From contig NZ_CP071839.1 of the NCBI RefSeq assembly GCF_017526105.1, positions 6,300,001 through 6,364,000 of the forward strand: 64,000 nt of DNA, written 5' to 3'. Origin of the DNA: Streptomyces cyanogenus (GTDB lineage Bacteria > Actinomycetota > Actinomycetes > Streptomycetales > Streptomycetaceae). Shown here one piece after another: positions 25,501 to 33,875 of this stretch. The notes under the pieces are model-generated. The model did no database searches, was not told the DNA's origin, and saw only the letters and a program-made list of their open reading frames with translations. A program made the translations under genes and the position numbers. Positions within the stretch are counted from its first letter, which is position 1. The number at the start of each line of letters is the position of its first letter.

Positions 25501-27599
25501 TGGACCTGGGCGCCGAAGGGAGAGTGGACGACCACCCGCCAGTCGCCCAGCTCGTCCCGGAACCGCTCCACGACGATCGTGCGGTCGTCCGGGACGTGGC
25601 CGCAGGCCTCGCGCTGCTCGTCCAGGTACGACAGCACGTTGTCCGCCGCCCACGCGTCCAGGCCCGCCGCCAGCAGCCGCAGCCGCGCGTCGTCCCGGGA
25701 CAACGAGCCGACCTCGCGCAGGAACGCGCCCACCGCGCGGCCCAGCTCCAGCGGGCGGCCCAGCTGGTCGCCCTTCCAGAAGGGCAGCCGGCCGGGCACG
25801 CCCGGCGCCGGCGAGACCAGGACGCGGTCGCGCGTGATGTCCTCGATCCGCCAGGAACTCGTGCCCAATGTGAAGACATCGCCGACGCGGGACTCGTAGA
25901 CCATCTCCTCGTCCAGCTCGCCGACCCGGCCGCCGCCCTTCTTCGGGTCGGAACCGGCGAGGAAGACGCCGAACAGACCGCGGTCCGGGATCGTGCCGCC
26001 GGAGGTGACGGCGAGGCGCTGGGCGCCCGGGCGGCCGGTGATCTCGCCGGTCACGCGGTCCCACACCACGCGCGGGCGCAGCTCCGCGAACGCGTCCGAC
26101 GGGTAGCGGCCCGCGAGCATGTCGAGGACCGCCGTGAACGCCGACTCGGGCAGCGACGCGAACGGGGCCGCGCGGCGGACCACGGCGAGCAGGTCGTCGA
26201 ACTGCCAGGTGTCCAGCGCCGTCATGGCGACCAGCTGCTGCGCGAGCACGTCCAGCGGGTTCGCGGGCACCTTCAGGGACTCGATGGAGCCGGTACGCAT
26301 CCGCTCGGTGACCACGGCCGCCTGGACGAGGTCACCGCGGTACTTGGGGAAGACGACGCCGGTGGAGACGGCGCCGACCTGGTGCCCCGCGCGGCCCACC
26401 CGCTGCAGGCCCGAGGCCACCGAGGGCGGGGACTCGACCTGGACGACGAGGTCCACGGCACCCATGTCGATGCCGAGTTCGAGGCTGGAGGTGGCGACCA
26501 CCGCGGGCAGCCGGCCCGCCTTCAGGTCCTCCTCCACCAGGGCGCGCTGCTCCTTGGAGACCGAGCCGTGGTGCGCGCGGGCGATCACCGGGGGCGCGCC
26601 CTGGGCGGCGCCCGAGCCGCCCATCAGCTGGGCCGGGGAGTGGTGCTCCTCCAGGGTCTCGCCGGTCGCCCGCTCGTACGCGATCTCGTTGAGCCGGTTG
26701 CACAGCCGCTCCGCGAGGCGGCGGGAGTTGGCGAAGACGATCGTGGACCGGTGGGCCTGGACCAGGTCGGCGATCCGCTCCTCAACGTGCGGCCAGATCG
26801 ACGGCCGCTCCCCGCCCTCGGCGGCGTCGGCGGCCGGGGAGCCGCCCAGCTCGCCCATGTCCTCGACCGGGACGACGACGGAGAGGTCGAACTCCTTGCC
26901 GGACTCCGGCTGGACGATCTCCACCTTGCGGCGCGGGGACAGGTACCGGGCCACCTCGTCCACCGGGCGCACGGTCGCCGACAGGCCGATCCGGCGGGCG
27001 GGCTTCGGCAGCAGCTCGTCCAGCCGCTCCAGGGAGAGCGCGAGATGCGCGCCGCGCTTGGTGCCCGCGACCGCGTGGACCTCGTCCAGGATCACCGTCT
27101 CCACGCCCGTGAGCGCGTCGCGCGTGGCCGACGTCAGCATCAGGAACAGCGATTCGGGGGTGGTGATCAGGATGTCCGGCGGCCGGGTGGACAGGGCACG
27201 GCGCTCGGCCGCCGGGGTGTCGCCGGAGCGGATGCCGACCCTGACCTCCGGCTCGGGCAGGCCCAGGCGGACCGACTCCTGGCGGATACCGGTCAGCGGG
27301 CTGCGCAGATTGCGCTCGACGTCGACCGCCAGGGCTTTCAGCGGCGACACGTACAGCACCCGGCAGCGCTTCCTCGGGTCGGCCGGGGGTGGGGTCGACG
27401 CCAGCTGGTCCAGGGCGGCGAGGAACGCGGCCAGCGTCTTGCCCGAGCCGGTCGGTGCGACGACCAGCACGTCCGAGCCCGCCCCGATGGCATTCCACGC
27501 GCCCGCCTGGGCCGCGGTGGGCGCGGAGAACGCCCCCGTGAACCAGCCGCGGGTCGCGGGGGAGAAGCCGTCGAGGGCTCGGTGTGCGGAGCTGACCAT
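22563..27599 (-). CDS. lhr: Lhr-family ATP-dependent DNA helicase
   Basis: A 1,678-residue superfamily 2 helicase of the large Lhr type, a 3'-5' DNA-unwinding repair helicase. Walker A is APTGSGKT (49-56), the Walker B box reads ILDEVHAV, motif III is GLSATVRP, and motif VI is QRVGRAGHQ. A winged-helix/Lhr-core region and the long Lhr C-terminal domain follow. Family members have about 1,500 residues; the excess is a Gly/Pro/Ser/Tyr-rich, disordered-looking stretch at about 1,410-1,560 (for example GSSASYGSSAPYGPAASYG) inserted before the last conserved segment. The ATG at 27599 begins MVSSAHRALDGFSPATRGWF, a typical family start; longer starts add unrelated sequence. Confidence 0.93.
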   Translation of the reverse strand: MVSSAHRALDGFSPATRGWFTGAFSAPTAAQAGAWNAIGAGSDVLVVAPTGSGKTLAAFLAALDQLASTPPPADPRKRCRVLYVSPLKALAVDVERNLRSPLTGIRQESVRLGLPEPEVRVGIRSGDTPAAERRALSTRPPDILITTPESLFLMLTSATRDALTGVETVILDEVHAVAGTKRGAHLALSLERLDELLPKPARRIGLSATVRPVDEVARYLSPRRKVEIVQPESGKEFDLSVVVPVEDMGELGGSPAADAAEGGERPSIWPHVEERIADLVQAHRSTIVFANSRRLAERLCNRLNEIAYERATGETLEEHHSPAQLMGGSGAAQGAPPVIARAHHGSVSKEQRALVEEDLKAGRLPAVVATSSLELGIDMGAVDLVVQVESPPSVASGLQRVGRAGHQVGAVSTGVVFPKYRGDLVQAAVVTERMRTGSIESLKVPANPLDVLAQQLVAMTALDTWQFDDLLAVVRRAAPFASLPESAFTAVLDMLAGRYPSDAFAELRPRVVWDRVTGEITGRPGAQRLAVTSGGTIPDRGLFGVFLAGSDPKKGGGRVGELDEEMVYESRVGDVFTLGTSSWRIEDITRDRVLVSPAPGVPGRLPFWKGDQLGRPLELGRAVGAFLREVGSLSRDDARLRLLAAGLDAWAADNVLSYLDEQREACGHVPDDRTIVVERFRDELGDWRVVVHSPFGAQVHAPWALALGARLSERYGMDAQVMHADDGIVLRLPDADLMGLDLLDQEPVKAGTEYDSEQAPVGAADVVFDKGEVDQIVTDQVGGSALFASRFRECAARALLLPRRNPGKRTPLWQQRQRAAQLLQVASEFGSFPIVLEAVRECLQDVFDVPGLVELMGDIESRKVRLVEVTTPQPSPFARSLLFGYVAQFLYEGDSPLAERRAAALSLDSRLLAELLGQAELRELLDAEVLTELERELQWLTEDRRVKDVEGVADVLRLLGPLTDAELVARGADPHWARELAGARRAIKVRIAGTDHWAAVEDAGRLRDALGTALPVGVPEAFTEPVKDPLGDLLARYARTHGPFTSATAAARFGLGVAVTEGALQRLAAAGRVVQGEFHPAGIGQEWCDAAVLRRLRRRSLAALRHELEPVPPAALAQFLPQWQHIGKGHGLRGIDGLVRAIEQLQGASVPASALEKLVLPSRVAGYTPSLLDELTAAGEVVWAGAGALPGKDGWVSLYLADAAPLLLPAPHPLELTALHQSVLDTLSGGYGLFFRQIADQVRATTHPEVTDPQLADALWDLAWSGRLTNDTLAPMRALLGSGRTAGSTAHRAKRAVPRGRYGSLTAAARTASRTGPPTVAGRWSLLPAAEPDATVRAHALARTLLDRHGVVTRGAVAAEGVEGGFSAVYRVLSVFEESGQARRGYVVEGLGAAQFAMDGAVDRLRAVANARERAEGLPAPAGRNGFGAPGAANGFTEPAFPNPFDDTDGTPHGHASPGAFDAADAGFAHPGLDGDFTWPPEDHSPTQDGHASPRELADPFASPGYGGPRGGGSTRQGSSASYGSSAPYGPAASYGTAPHRGYGNGRTGALASDPRAVVLAAADPANAYGSALPWPEPPTGAGHKPGRKAGSLVVLVEGELTLYMERGGKTLLAWPAAPDDPRLRTAAEALAAAARAGSLGTVTVERINGTQALTSPIGTLLEAAGFVATPRGLRLRA

Positions 27600-27925
27600 G
27601 CGTCCATCCTGCACCCGCCCACTGACAATCGCCGTGACCTGCACAAACACGGAGGCCGACCTGCGCGGACGGGGAGGCTCCGCGGCGACACCGGCCGACG
27701 CGGGCCCGGGCCTGGTGGCAGTGCGGGGTGCGAGTCGCCGGGGGCCGATGAGCCTGGGGCCGGGTGTCCGTCCGGTGCGGTCCGGGGCGGATGCGGCGGC
27801 GGGAGCGTCCGTCCGGTGCGGTGCCGGGCGCGGAAACACGGTGGTGGCGGGGGTGTCCGCCGGTAGGGGTGCCGGAATCGGAGATGCGGTGCCGGCCTGG
27901 TTCGGTCACAGCGGACAATGGGCGT
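27600..27925. other. Divergent intergenic region between lhr and the AraC regulator
   Basis: A 326-bp region with no credible gene. The 15-mer GTCCGTCCGGTGCGG occurs twice, near 27767 and 27808. Promoters for both flanking genes must lie here, but no clear -35/-10 pair was identified. Confidence 0.4.
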
Positions 27926-28783
27926 ATGGCGGGTTCAGGGGAACGGGCGCGGCACTGGCAGTACGCGGAGCTACCCGGTGTCGACCTGCTGCGGGCCCGG
28001 TACATACGCAAGACCTTCACCCGGCACACCCACGAGAACTTCGTGATCGCGGCCATCGCCGACGGCGTCGAGGTCTTCCACCACCGCGGCTCCGACGTCT
28101 CCGCCGGCGCGGGAGCGCTCGCCCTGGTCAATCCGGACACCCCGCACACGGGCCGGGCCGGAGTACCCGAGGGCTGGCGGTACGGCGCGCTCTACCCGTC
28201 GCCCGACGTGGTCGCCGCGATCGCCGCCGAGACCACCACCCTGCGCGGCACACCGGGTTTCGTCAGCCCGGTCCTGGACGACCCCTACACCGTCCGTCTG
28301 GTCCACCAGGTGCTGCGCGCCGCCGACGAGGGCAACGCGCTGGCCGCCGACACGCTCCTGCGGGTCGCCGTGACCAGGCTGCTGCGGCTGAACGGCGGCC
28401 CGCTGCCCCAGCGGCGGAGCCGGACGGCCGGCGCGAGCATCGCGGTACGCGCGCGTGCGGTGCTGGAGGAACGGATGGCCGAGCCGCCGACCCTGCAACG
28501 GCTGGCCTCGGACCTCGGCACCAGCCCGTTCGCCCTGCTGCGGGCGTTCCGCGACGCCTACGGCATGCCGCCGCACACCTGGCTGACGGACGCCCGCGTG
28601 CGCCGCGCCCGGTTGCTGCTGGACGCGGGAACGGCCCCGGCCGAGGCGGCCGTCGCCGTCGGCTTCACCGACCAGCCCCACCTCAACCGGCACTTCGCCC
28701 GGATCGTCGGGGTGCCCCCAGGGGCGTACCAGCGCGAGCGCACCGGCGCGGGCGAGCGCAAGAACGTACAAGACGAGGGCTGA
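27926..28783 (+). CDS. AraC-family transcriptional regulator
   Basis: A 285-residue regulator. The N-terminal cupin-like arm (about 20-110; FTRHTHENFVIAAI, NPDTPHTG) is of the AraC_binding type. The C-terminal pair of helix-turn-helices (about 180-280) shows LQRLASDLGTSPFALLRAF and the motif AVAVGFTDQPHLNRHFARIVGVPPGAY. It lies 23 bp upstream of azlCD in the same direction and probably controls these exporter genes in response to a small ligand such as an amino acid. Confidence 0.92.
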   Translation: MAGSGERARHWQYAELPGVDLLRARYIRKTFTRHTHENFVIAAIADGVEVFHHRGSDVSAGAGALALVNPDTPHTGRAGVPEGWRYGALYPSPDVVAAIAAETTTLRGTPGFVSPVLDDPYTVRLVHQVLRAADEGNALAADTLLRVAVTRLLRLNGGPLPQRRSRTAGASIAVRARAVLEERMAEPPTLQRLASDLGTSPFALLRAFRDAYGMPPHTWLTDARVRRARLLLDAGTAPAEAAVAVGFTDQPHLNRHFARIVGVPPGAYQRERTGAGERKNVQDEG

Positions 28784-28806
28784 GAGCCGCCCGTACCGTC
28801 CGGAAC

Positions 28807-29562
28807 GTGGCACAGCACATAGCTCTCATGGACCAGACCGCCGAAGGAGCGGACAAGCCGGACTCGGCCGTCGTACGGGACGCTCTGGGAGTCGGTGTCG
28901 CCGTGGGCCTGTCCGGATTCGCCTTCGGGGTGACCTCGGCCGGCAGCGGACTCGGACTCCTCCAGACCTGCGCGCTCAGCCTTCTGGTGTTCACCGGCGC
29001 CTCCCAGTTCGCGCTGGTCGGGGCGCTCGCCGCCGGCGGCAACCCGTTCACGGCCGCCGCCGGCGCCTTCTTCCTGGGCGTACGCAACGCCTTCTACGGG
29101 CTGCGGCTGTCGCAGCTGCTCGCCCTCCCGCGCGCGCTACGGCCGTTCGCCGCCCAGTGGGTGATCGACGAGACCACGGCGGTGACCCTGGCGCAGCCGA
29201 CCCGGCGGCCCGCGCGCCTCGGCTTCACCGTCACCGGCCTCAGCCTCTACCTGTTGTGGAACCTCACCACGCTGCTCGGCGCGCTGGGCGCCCGGGCGAT
29301 CGGCGACACGCGCGCGTGGGGCCTCGACGCGGCGGGACCCGCGGTGTTCCTGGCGCTCCTCGCGCCCATGCTGAAGACGGTCACCGAGCGTGCGGTGGCG
29401 GCCCTCGCCGTCCTGCTGGGCCTCGGCCTGCTGCCCGTGCTGCCGGTCGGCGTGCCGGTCCTGGTGGCGGCCCTGGCGGCCCCGCTCGCTCTCTTCGTGG
29501 AGGGGCGGCGCAGGGACGGTACCCGGCAGGAGGAACAGGCGGGCTCGGAGGAGGACCGGTGA
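28807..29562 (+). CDS. azlC: AzlC-family branched-chain amino acid exporter, large subunit
   Basis: A 251-residue inner-membrane protein with about seven hydrophobic helices. Family features include GFAFGVTSAGSGL, FTGASQFALVGALAAGG and FFLGVRNAFYGL. AzlC with AzlD (BrnFE-type) exports branched-chain amino acids or analogues. The GTG at 28807 is used; an ATG at 28828 is the alternative and neither has a strong ribosome site. Its stop overlaps the azlD start by four bases. Confidence 0.9.
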   Translation: MAQHIALMDQTAEGADKPDSAVVRDALGVGVAVGLSGFAFGVTSAGSGLGLLQTCALSLLVFTGASQFALVGALAAGGNPFTAAAGAFFLGVRNAFYGLRLSQLLALPRALRPFAAQWVIDETTAVTLAQPTRRPARLGFTVTGLSLYLLWNLTTLLGALGARAIGDTRAWGLDAAGPAVFLALLAPMLKTVTERAVAALAVLLGLGLLPVLPVGVPVLVAALAAPLALFVEGRRRDGTRQEEQAGSEEDR

Positions 29563-29867
29563 ACACCTGGATCGCGATCGGCGTGACCGCACTCGGCTGT
29601 TACGCCGTCAAGCTCGCCGGCCTGCTCGTGCCGGCGCACACCGTCGAGCGGCCGTACGTGCGCCGGCTGGCCGCCCTGCTGCCGGTCGCCCTCCTGGCCG
29701 CGCTCACCGCCCAGCAGACGTTCGCCGACGGGCACGCGCTGGTGCTGGACGCGCGGGCCGCAGGGCTCGGTGCGGCGGCCGTGGCGCTGGTGCTGCGCGC
29801 GCCGTTCCTGCTGGTCGTGGCGGCGGCCGTGGTGGTGACGGCGGGCGTGCGGGCCGTCGGCGGGTGA
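29559..29867 (+). CDS. azlD: AzlD-family branched-chain amino acid exporter, small subunit
   Basis: A 102-residue protein, nearly all hydrophobic, with three or four helices. It begins MNTWIAIGVTALGCYAVKL, typical of AzlD, and has RLAALLPVALLAALTAQQTF. It is the obligate partner of AzlC, translationally coupled through the GTGA overlap and preceded by GGAGGA. Confidence 0.9.
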   Translation: MNTWIAIGVTALGCYAVKLAGLLVPAHTVERPYVRRLAALLPVALLAALTAQQTFADGHALVLDARAAGLGAAAVALVLRAPFLLVVAAAVVVTAGVRAVGG

Positions 29868-29879
29868 GACCCGCCGACG
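29855..29879 (+). terminator. Stem-loop over the azlD stop codon
   Basis: CGTCGGCGGG pairs perfectly with CCCGCCGACG around TGAGA, and the azlD stop lies in the loop. There is no T-run, so it is a terminator or stabiliser of the type common in Streptomyces between convergent genes. Confidence 0.5.
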
Positions 29880-29909
29880 GGATGGGCCGACCTCGCGCGC
29901 GGGGGCGGC

Positions 29910-30854
29910 TCAGCCCACGAAGCGGCCGTAGGCCCTCAGGGTGCGCAGCGCCTCGATCGTCACCAGCGGGCGGGCCTCCAGCGCCGGGGCGGGGGCCCAC
30001 CGGCGCCACCGGACCGGCCATCCACCGTCCTCCTGCTGCCCTGCGGCCAGGTGGTCGAGCGAGCGCGTGATCTCGTCGTCCGTGAACCACGCGCGCGCGA
30101 GCGAGTCCGGGCTCCGGGCGAAGTCGTGCGGGAAGTGGTGCTCGCCCGGGGCGTAGCCGGGAGCGACCGGGAACGCGTCGAGACGGTCCGGGTCCAGCGC
30201 GGCGAGCCGCTGCTCGCGCACCAGGCGGCCCAGCCGGTCGGCGGCGGCCTCCGCGCGCGGGCGGTCGGGAGCGGAGTCCAGGAAGGTGACGGCGGCCTGC
30301 ACCTCGTAGGGGTGGGACCTCTCCAGGGACTCCACCGCCTGCCAGCAGAAGTCGGTGGCCCGGAACAGCCAGGCGTGCCACACCTCGTTGCGGTGCAGCA
30401 GCCCGACCACCGGCCCGGTGGCCAGCAGCTCGCTGGGAGGGTCGTCCACGACCGGGACGAACGGTGCCGTCGGATACCCGCGCTGGCTGGGGTGGATCAC
30501 CGGCAGGGCGCCGTCCGGGGCCGAGACGGACGTCAGATAGCGGCACACCCGCTCCACGCGCTGCCCGCCGCAGCGCCCGACGGCGTCCAGCACGCGCAGG
30601 GCGTGCGCGGCGTGCAGGGGCTGGCTGACAGGTCCGCGCAGATCGGGCTCCAGGGCGTGCCCGTACCCGCCGTCGTCGTTGCGGTAGGCGTCCAGTGCCG
30701 CTTCCACCGCCTCCGGGCTGCCGTGCAGGAAGTGGTACGCGAAGAGATGCTGCTCCAGCACGCGCGCGGTGAGCCACACGAACTGTTCGGCGCGGAAGAG
30801 CGGGGAACGCGCCGGGGGCGTGGAGGGGAGTGGGGGAGCTCCTGTTTCGGCCAT
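29910..30854 (-). CDS. Prenyltransferase/terpene-cyclase-like alpha-toroid repeat protein
   Basis: A 314-residue protein of unknown function. Gln-Trp-like repeats suggest an alpha/alpha-toroid fold: YRNDDGGYGHALEPDL near residue 57 and LAAGQQEDGGWPVRWRRW near the C-terminus. No DxDD motif for squalene cyclisation is present, so a catalytic terpene role is not supported. No membrane segment is present. It is divergent from the DUF3046 gene. Confidence 0.7.
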   Translation of the reverse strand: MAETGAPPLPSTPPARSPLFRAEQFVWLTARVLEQHLFAYHFLHGSPEAVEAALDAYRNDDGGYGHALEPDLRGPVSQPLHAAHALRVLDAVGRCGGQRVERVCRYLTSVSAPDGALPVIHPSQRGYPTAPFVPVVDDPPSELLATGPVVGLLHRNEVWHAWLFRATDFCWQAVESLERSHPYEVQAAVTFLDSAPDRPRAEAAADRLGRLVREQRLAALDPDRLDAFPVAPGYAPGEHHFPHDFARSPDSLARAWFTDDEITRSLDHLAAGQQEDGGWPVRWRRWAPAPALEARPLVTIEALRTLRAYGRFVG

Positions 30855-30934
30855 GCGTCAGACCGTAGGGCGGAAAGCGGTCTCGGCAGGTGCTCCCGGG
30901 CAGGGCCCACCCCCAGGGGCGGGATACTGGAGTC

Positions 30935-31129
30935 ATGCGGTTGACGGTCTTCTGGCAGCGGATGGCGGAACACTTCGGTCCGGGGTACGCCGACACCTTC
31001 GCGCGCGATCACGTCATGTCGGAGCTGGGCGGACGCACGGTGAACGAGGCGCTGGACGCCGGATGGGCGGCCAAGGACGTGTGGCGCGTGGTCTGCACGG
31101 TCATGAACGTGCCGGGCGAGAAGCGCTGA
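30935..31129 (+). CDS. DUF3046 family small protein
   Basis: A 64-residue protein of the DUF3046 family, found upstream of recA in many actinobacteria. It begins MRLTVFWQRMAEHFGPGYAD and contains ARDHVMSELGGRTVNEAL and GWAAKDVWRVVC. Function is unknown; synteny suggests a link to the recA region. Confidence 0.88.
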   Translation: MRLTVFWQRMAEHFGPGYADTFARDHVMSELGGRTVNEALDAGWAAKDVWRVVCTVMNVPGEKR

Positions 31130-31225
31130 CCGGGCGACCGAAATGCCGGGCTTGCCGCAGAAGGAGTCGACGATACGGCACTGATCTGTCACGAAGATCG
31201 CCGGCGGGGTCCGGATGTCGGTGGC

Positions 31226-32518
31226 GTGGGCGAGACTGGGCGAGTGGCACCGACTGACGAGCACCCCCTGGCACCCACCGCCGAGGACGGCGAGCCGTCC
31301 CCCCGGCAGGCAGCACCGGCCGCGGCGACCCCGCCCGGCCGGTCCCCGGCCTCCGGCGCCGCCACTCCGGACGGCCGGATGCCGCGCTGGCTGCCACGCG
31401 CCATGGTGCTCGCGCTCGCCCTGATCGCCGCGTTCCAGCTGGGCAGCTGGGCCTTCCACCAGCTGACCGGGCTCCTGATCAACATCTTGATCGCGTTCTT
31501 CCTGGCCCTGGCGGTCGAGCCCGCGGTGAGCCGGATGTCGGCCCGTGGCATGCGCAGGGGCCTCGCCACCTTCCTGGTCTTCCTCGGCCTGACCGTCGCG
31601 GCCGCCGGGTTCGTCACGCTGCTCGGGTCGATGCTGGCCGGCCAGATCATCAAGATGGTCGAGGGTTTCCCGGGCTACCTCGACTCGCTGATCAACTGGA
31701 TCAACCACACCTTCCACACGGAGCTCAGACGGGTCGACATCCAGAAGGGCCTGCTCCACTCCGACTGGCTGCGCAAGTACGTGCAGAACAGCGCGACCGG
31801 CGTCCTCGACGTGTCCGCCCAGGTACTCGGCGGGCTCTTCCAGCTGCTGACGATCGCGCTGTTCTCGTTCTACTTCGCCGCCGACGGCCCCCGGCTGCGC
31901 CGCGCCCTGTGCTCCGTGCTGCCGCCCGCGCGCCAGGCCGAGGTGCTGCGCGCCTGGGAGATAGCCGTCGACAAGACGGGCGGCTATCTGTACTCACGCG
32001 GCCTCATGGCGCTCATCTCCGGGATCGCGCACTACATCCTGCTTGAGGCCCTCGGTGTGCCGTACGCGCCGGTTCTCGGTGTCTGGGTGGGCCTGGTCTC
32101 GCAGTTCATCCCGACCATCGGCACGTACCTCGCGGGCGCGCTGCCGATGCTGATCGCGTTCACCGTGAACCCCTGGTACGCGGTGTGGGTGCTGGTCTTC
32201 GTCGTGATCTACCAGCAGTTCGAGAACTACATGCTCCAGCCCAAGCTGACCTCCAAGACGGTCGACATCCACCCGGCGGTCGCCTTCGGCTCGGTGGTCG
32301 CGGGCACCGCGCTGCTGGGCGCGGTCGGCGCGCTGATCGCCATCCCGGCGGTGGCCACCCTGCAGGCGTTCCTGGGGGCGTACGTGAAGCGGTACGCCGT
32401 GACGGACGACCCCCGGGTGCACGGGCACCGCGGCCGGGGCGCGGGTGGTCCCGGGATGTTCATGCGCGCACGACGCCTCTGGGCCGGCCGCCGCCCCGGC
32501 GGACAGCAGCGGCCGTAG
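31226..32518 (+). CDS. AI-2E family transporter (PerM-like membrane protein)
   Basis: A 430-residue membrane protein of the AI-2E/PerM family. About eight hydrophobic helices are seen, with family segments TIALFSFYFAADGP, GLVSQFIPTIGTYLAGALP and VIYQQFENYMLQPKL. The N-terminal 50 residues are Pro/Ala-rich. Members act as exporters or Na+/H+ antiporters; autoinducer transport cannot be assumed. Start codons GTG 31221, 31226 and 31244 are all possible and none has a strong ribosome site. Confidence 0.85.
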   Translation: MGETGRVAPTDEHPLAPTAEDGEPSPRQAAPAAATPPGRSPASGAATPDGRMPRWLPRAMVLALALIAAFQLGSWAFHQLTGLLINILIAFFLALAVEPAVSRMSARGMRRGLATFLVFLGLTVAAAGFVTLLGSMLAGQIIKMVEGFPGYLDSLINWINHTFHTELRRVDIQKGLLHSDWLRKYVQNSATGVLDVSAQVLGGLFQLLTIALFSFYFAADGPRLRRALCSVLPPARQAEVLRAWEIAVDKTGGYLYSRGLMALISGIAHYILLEALGVPYAPVLGVWVGLVSQFIPTIGTYLAGALPMLIAFTVNPWYAVWVLVFVVIYQQFENYMLQPKLTSKTVDIHPAVAFGSVVAGTALLGAVGALIAIPAVATLQAFLGAYVKRYAVTDDPRVHGHRGRGAGGPGMFMRARRLWAGRRPGGQQRP

Positions 32519-32554
32519 GTCCCCTGCGGGGCGGCCGTGTGCCGCGTGGTGCGC

Positions 32555-32584
32555 TTGACACAAAAATCGAACATCCATTCTCAT
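32555..32584 (+). promoter_or_regulatory. recA promoter with LexA-type SOS box
   Basis: A consensus TTGACA lies at 32555-32560, with a poor -10 (TCTCAT at 32579-32584, 18-bp spacing). Between them CGAACATCCATTCT (32568-32581) matches the gram-positive LexA box CGAACN4GTTCG in its left half and less well in its right. This placement would let LexA block the promoter. The 5' leader to the recA ATG is about 150 nt. Confidence 0.7.
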
Positions 32585-32744
32585 GGAGGCTCAGGCGAGG
32601 CTTTCGGTTGGGGATTTCGTCCCGATTCGCGGGTGATGTCCCTCGGTTATCCACAGGCTGGGCCTGCGTCGGGGCGCATTGTCAGTGGCAGGCGTTAGCG
32701 TCTTTGACGTGAAGCGATCGACTCAAGCAAACCGGGTGGAACCC

Positions 32745-33872
32745 ATGGCAGGAACCGACCGCGAGAAGGCGCTCGACGCCGCGCTCGCGCAGATTGAACG
32801 GCAATTCGGCAAGGGCGCGGTCATGCGCATGGGCGAGCGGTCGAAGGAGCCCATCGAGGTCATCCCGACCGGGTCGACCGCGCTCGACGTCGCCCTCGGC
32901 GTCGGTGGCCTGCCGCGCGGCCGTGTCGTGGAGATCTACGGACCGGAGTCCTCCGGTAAGACCACGCTGACCTTGCACGCCGTGGCCAACGCCCAGAAGG
33001 CCGGCGGCCAGGTCGCCTTCGTGGACGCCGAGCACGCCCTCGACCCCGAGTACGCGCGCAAGCTCGGCGTCGACATCGACAACCTGATCCTCTCCCAGCC
33101 CGACAACGGCGAGCAGGCCCTGGAGATCGTGGACATGCTGGTCCGCTCCGGTGCCCTCGACCTGATCGTCATCGACTCCGTCGCCGCGCTCGTCCCGCGC
33201 GCGGAGATCGAGGGCGAGATGGGCGACAGCCACGTCGGTCTGCAGGCCCGTCTGATGAGCCAGGCACTGCGGAAGATCACCAGCGCGCTCAACCAGTCCA
33301 AGACCACCGCGATCTTCATCAACCAGCTCCGCGAGAAGATCGGCGTGATGTTCGGCTCCCCGGAGACCACGACCGGTGGCCGCGCGCTGAAGTTCTACGC
33401 TTCTGTGCGCATCGACATCCGCCGCATCGAGACCCTGAAGGACGGCACCGAGGCGGTCGGCAACCGGACCCGCTGCAAGGTCGTCAAGAACAAGGTCGCG
33501 CCGCCCTTCAAGCAGGCCGAGTTCGACATCCTCTACGGTCAGGGCATCAGCCGCGAGGGCGGCCTGATCGACATGGGCGTGGAGCACGGCTTCGTCCGCA
33601 AGGCCGGCGCCTGGTACACGTACGAGGGCGACCAGCTCGGCCAGGGCAAGGAGAACGCGCGCAACTTCCTCAAGGACAACCCCGACCTGGCCAACGAGAT
33701 CGAGAAGAAGATCAAGGAGAAGCTGGGCGTGGGAGTCCGGCCGGAGGAGCCCGCCGCCGAGCCGGGCACCGACGCTGCGGTCACCCCCGCGGCGGCCGAC
33801 GACGCCAAGACGGCACCCGCCCCGGCAGCCGCCAAGGCCACCAAGCCCAAGGCCGCCGCTGCCAAGAGCTGA
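32745..33872 (+). CDS. recA: Recombinase RecA
   Basis: A 375-residue RecA, the ATPase that pairs homologous strands and stimulates LexA cleavage. Walker A is GPESSGKT (66-73), Walker B is [12 protein letters not shown], and loop L2 is [16 protein letters not shown]. The C-terminal 45 residues are Ala/Lys/Pro-rich, typical of Streptomyces RecA. The ATG at 32745 is preceded by GGGTGGA. recX starts three bases after the stop. Confidence 0.99.
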   Translation: MAGTDREKALDAALAQIERQFGKGAVMRMGERSKEPIEVIPTGSTALDVALGVGGLPRGRVVEIYGPESSGKTTLTLHAVANAQKAGGQVAFVDAEHALDPEYARKLGVDIDNLILSQPDNGEQALEIVDMLVRSGALDLIVIDSVAALVPRAEIEGEMGDSHVGLQARLMSQALRKITSALNQSKTTAIFINQLREKIGVMFGSPETTTGGRALKFYASVRIDIRRIETLKDGTEAVGNRTRCKVVKNKVAPPFKQAEFDILYGQGISREGGLIDMGVEHGFVRKAGAWYTYEGDQLGQGKENARNFLKDNPDLANEIEKKIKEKLGVGVRPEEPAAEPGTDAAVTPAAADDAKTAPAPAAAKATKPKAAAAKS

Positions 33873-33875
33873 CCC

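Noticed and set aside
23127-27866. A 1,579-codon open frame on the plus strand opposite lhr
   Set aside because: Antisense shadow of the Lhr helicase; Gln/Gly/Val/Arg-rich and without domains.
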